Positions 31,520 to 31,701 of a DNA stretch of 31,701 nt are shown piece after piece (positions within the stretch are counted from its first letter, which is position 1; every line of letters begins with the position of its first letter). The notes under the pieces were generated by a model. That model had not been told where the DNA came from. It did no database searches and saw nothing but the letters and a program-made list of their open reading frames with translations. Source of the DNA: Deltaproteobacteria bacterium (lineage in GTDB: Bacteria > Desulfobacterota > Syntrophia > Syntrophales > UBA5619); NCBI GenBank assembly GCA_026388345.1, contig JAPLJY010000326.1:1-31701 (forward strand). The letters are read 5' to 3'. Position numbers and translations under genes: made by a program.

Positions 31520-31701
31520 TCAGCGTCTTCTGGCAATACGCCCCTTCTTCATGAATCCCTCATACTGCCTGGTCAGCAGATGGGTTTCGATCTGCCCCGC
31601 CGTATCCAGCGCCACGCCGACGACAATCAGAAGGGCCGTACCTCCGAAATAGAAAGGGACATTGAAAGAGCTGATCAGAATGCTGGGAAGCACGCAGACG
31701 A
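31520..31701 (-). CDS. secY: Protein translocase subunit SecY, C-terminal part
   Basis: The minus strand encodes about 60 residues ending at TGA 31520-31522. They read [20 protein letters not shown], then [19 protein letters not shown] and [18 protein letters not shown]. This is the last membrane segment and cytosolic tail of SecY, the channel of the Sec translocon. The 5' part lies beyond the window. Its place ahead of map, infA and rpmJ is the usual spc/alpha order. Confidence 0.96.
   Translation of the reverse strand, partial: VCVLPSILISSFNVPFYFGGTALLIVVGVALDTAGQIETHLLTRQYEGFMKKGRIARRR

Overview
The window looks like a chromosome segment of a Gram-negative, probably syntrophic or anaerobic deltaproteobacterium of the Syntrophales type. 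This is inferred from the gene mix: tripartite tricarboxylate transporter, acyl-CoA ligase, MaoC hydratase, thiolase-like proteins with a DUF35 partner, LptD, and a spc/alpha ribosomal operon. Dispersed palindromic repeats of the kind common in that group also fit. No 16S gene or other decisive marker is present, so the taxonomic call is moderate. Most of the window is GC-rich; about 150-1890 is strikingly AT-rich.

Region 1 (1-1890) is foreign DNA: the last codons and right end of an IS3-type insertion sequence, an AT-rich exported protein with CsgG-like and adhesin-E-like parts, and an N-terminally truncated tyrosine recombinase. Region 2 (1932-4900) is a compact tctCBA transporter operon that begins directly at the island edge. 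Region 3 (5038-11373) holds an aminotransferase class IV gene overlapping a metallo-beta-lactamase gene, a ModF-like double ABC ATPase, an HD-domain protein, and a three-PAS GGDEF diguanylate cyclase.

Region 4 (11553-18558) is the most unusual part: two divergent operons around one 20-bp palindromic operator. The minus-strand operon encodes two thiolase-fold proteins (one lacking the catalytic Cys), a DUF35 Zn-ribbon/OB-fold protein and a cysteine desulfurase. The plus-strand operon encodes a MaoC-type hydratase and a long-chain acyl-CoA synthetase. Three copies of a two-hairpin repeat sit in the non-coding gaps of this cluster. Together they suggest CoA-dependent degradation or synthesis of an unidentified acyl substrate, with carbon-carbon chemistry by a thiolase/DUF35 complex as in BbsAB or Ltp2/ChsH2.

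Region 5 (18848-26741) is a minus-strand housekeeping block: cysS (interrupted by an in-frame TAG), argC, rpsI, rplM, lptD, folC and an MBL-fold phosphodiesterase-like gene. Region 6 (26863-31701) is the distal part of the spc/alpha ribosomal operon, also on the minus strand: secY (partial), map, infA, rpmJ, rpsM, rpsK, rpsD, rpoA, rplQ, a terminator, then a small EF-Tu-domain-like gene. No tRNA, rRNA or CRISPR array was seen.
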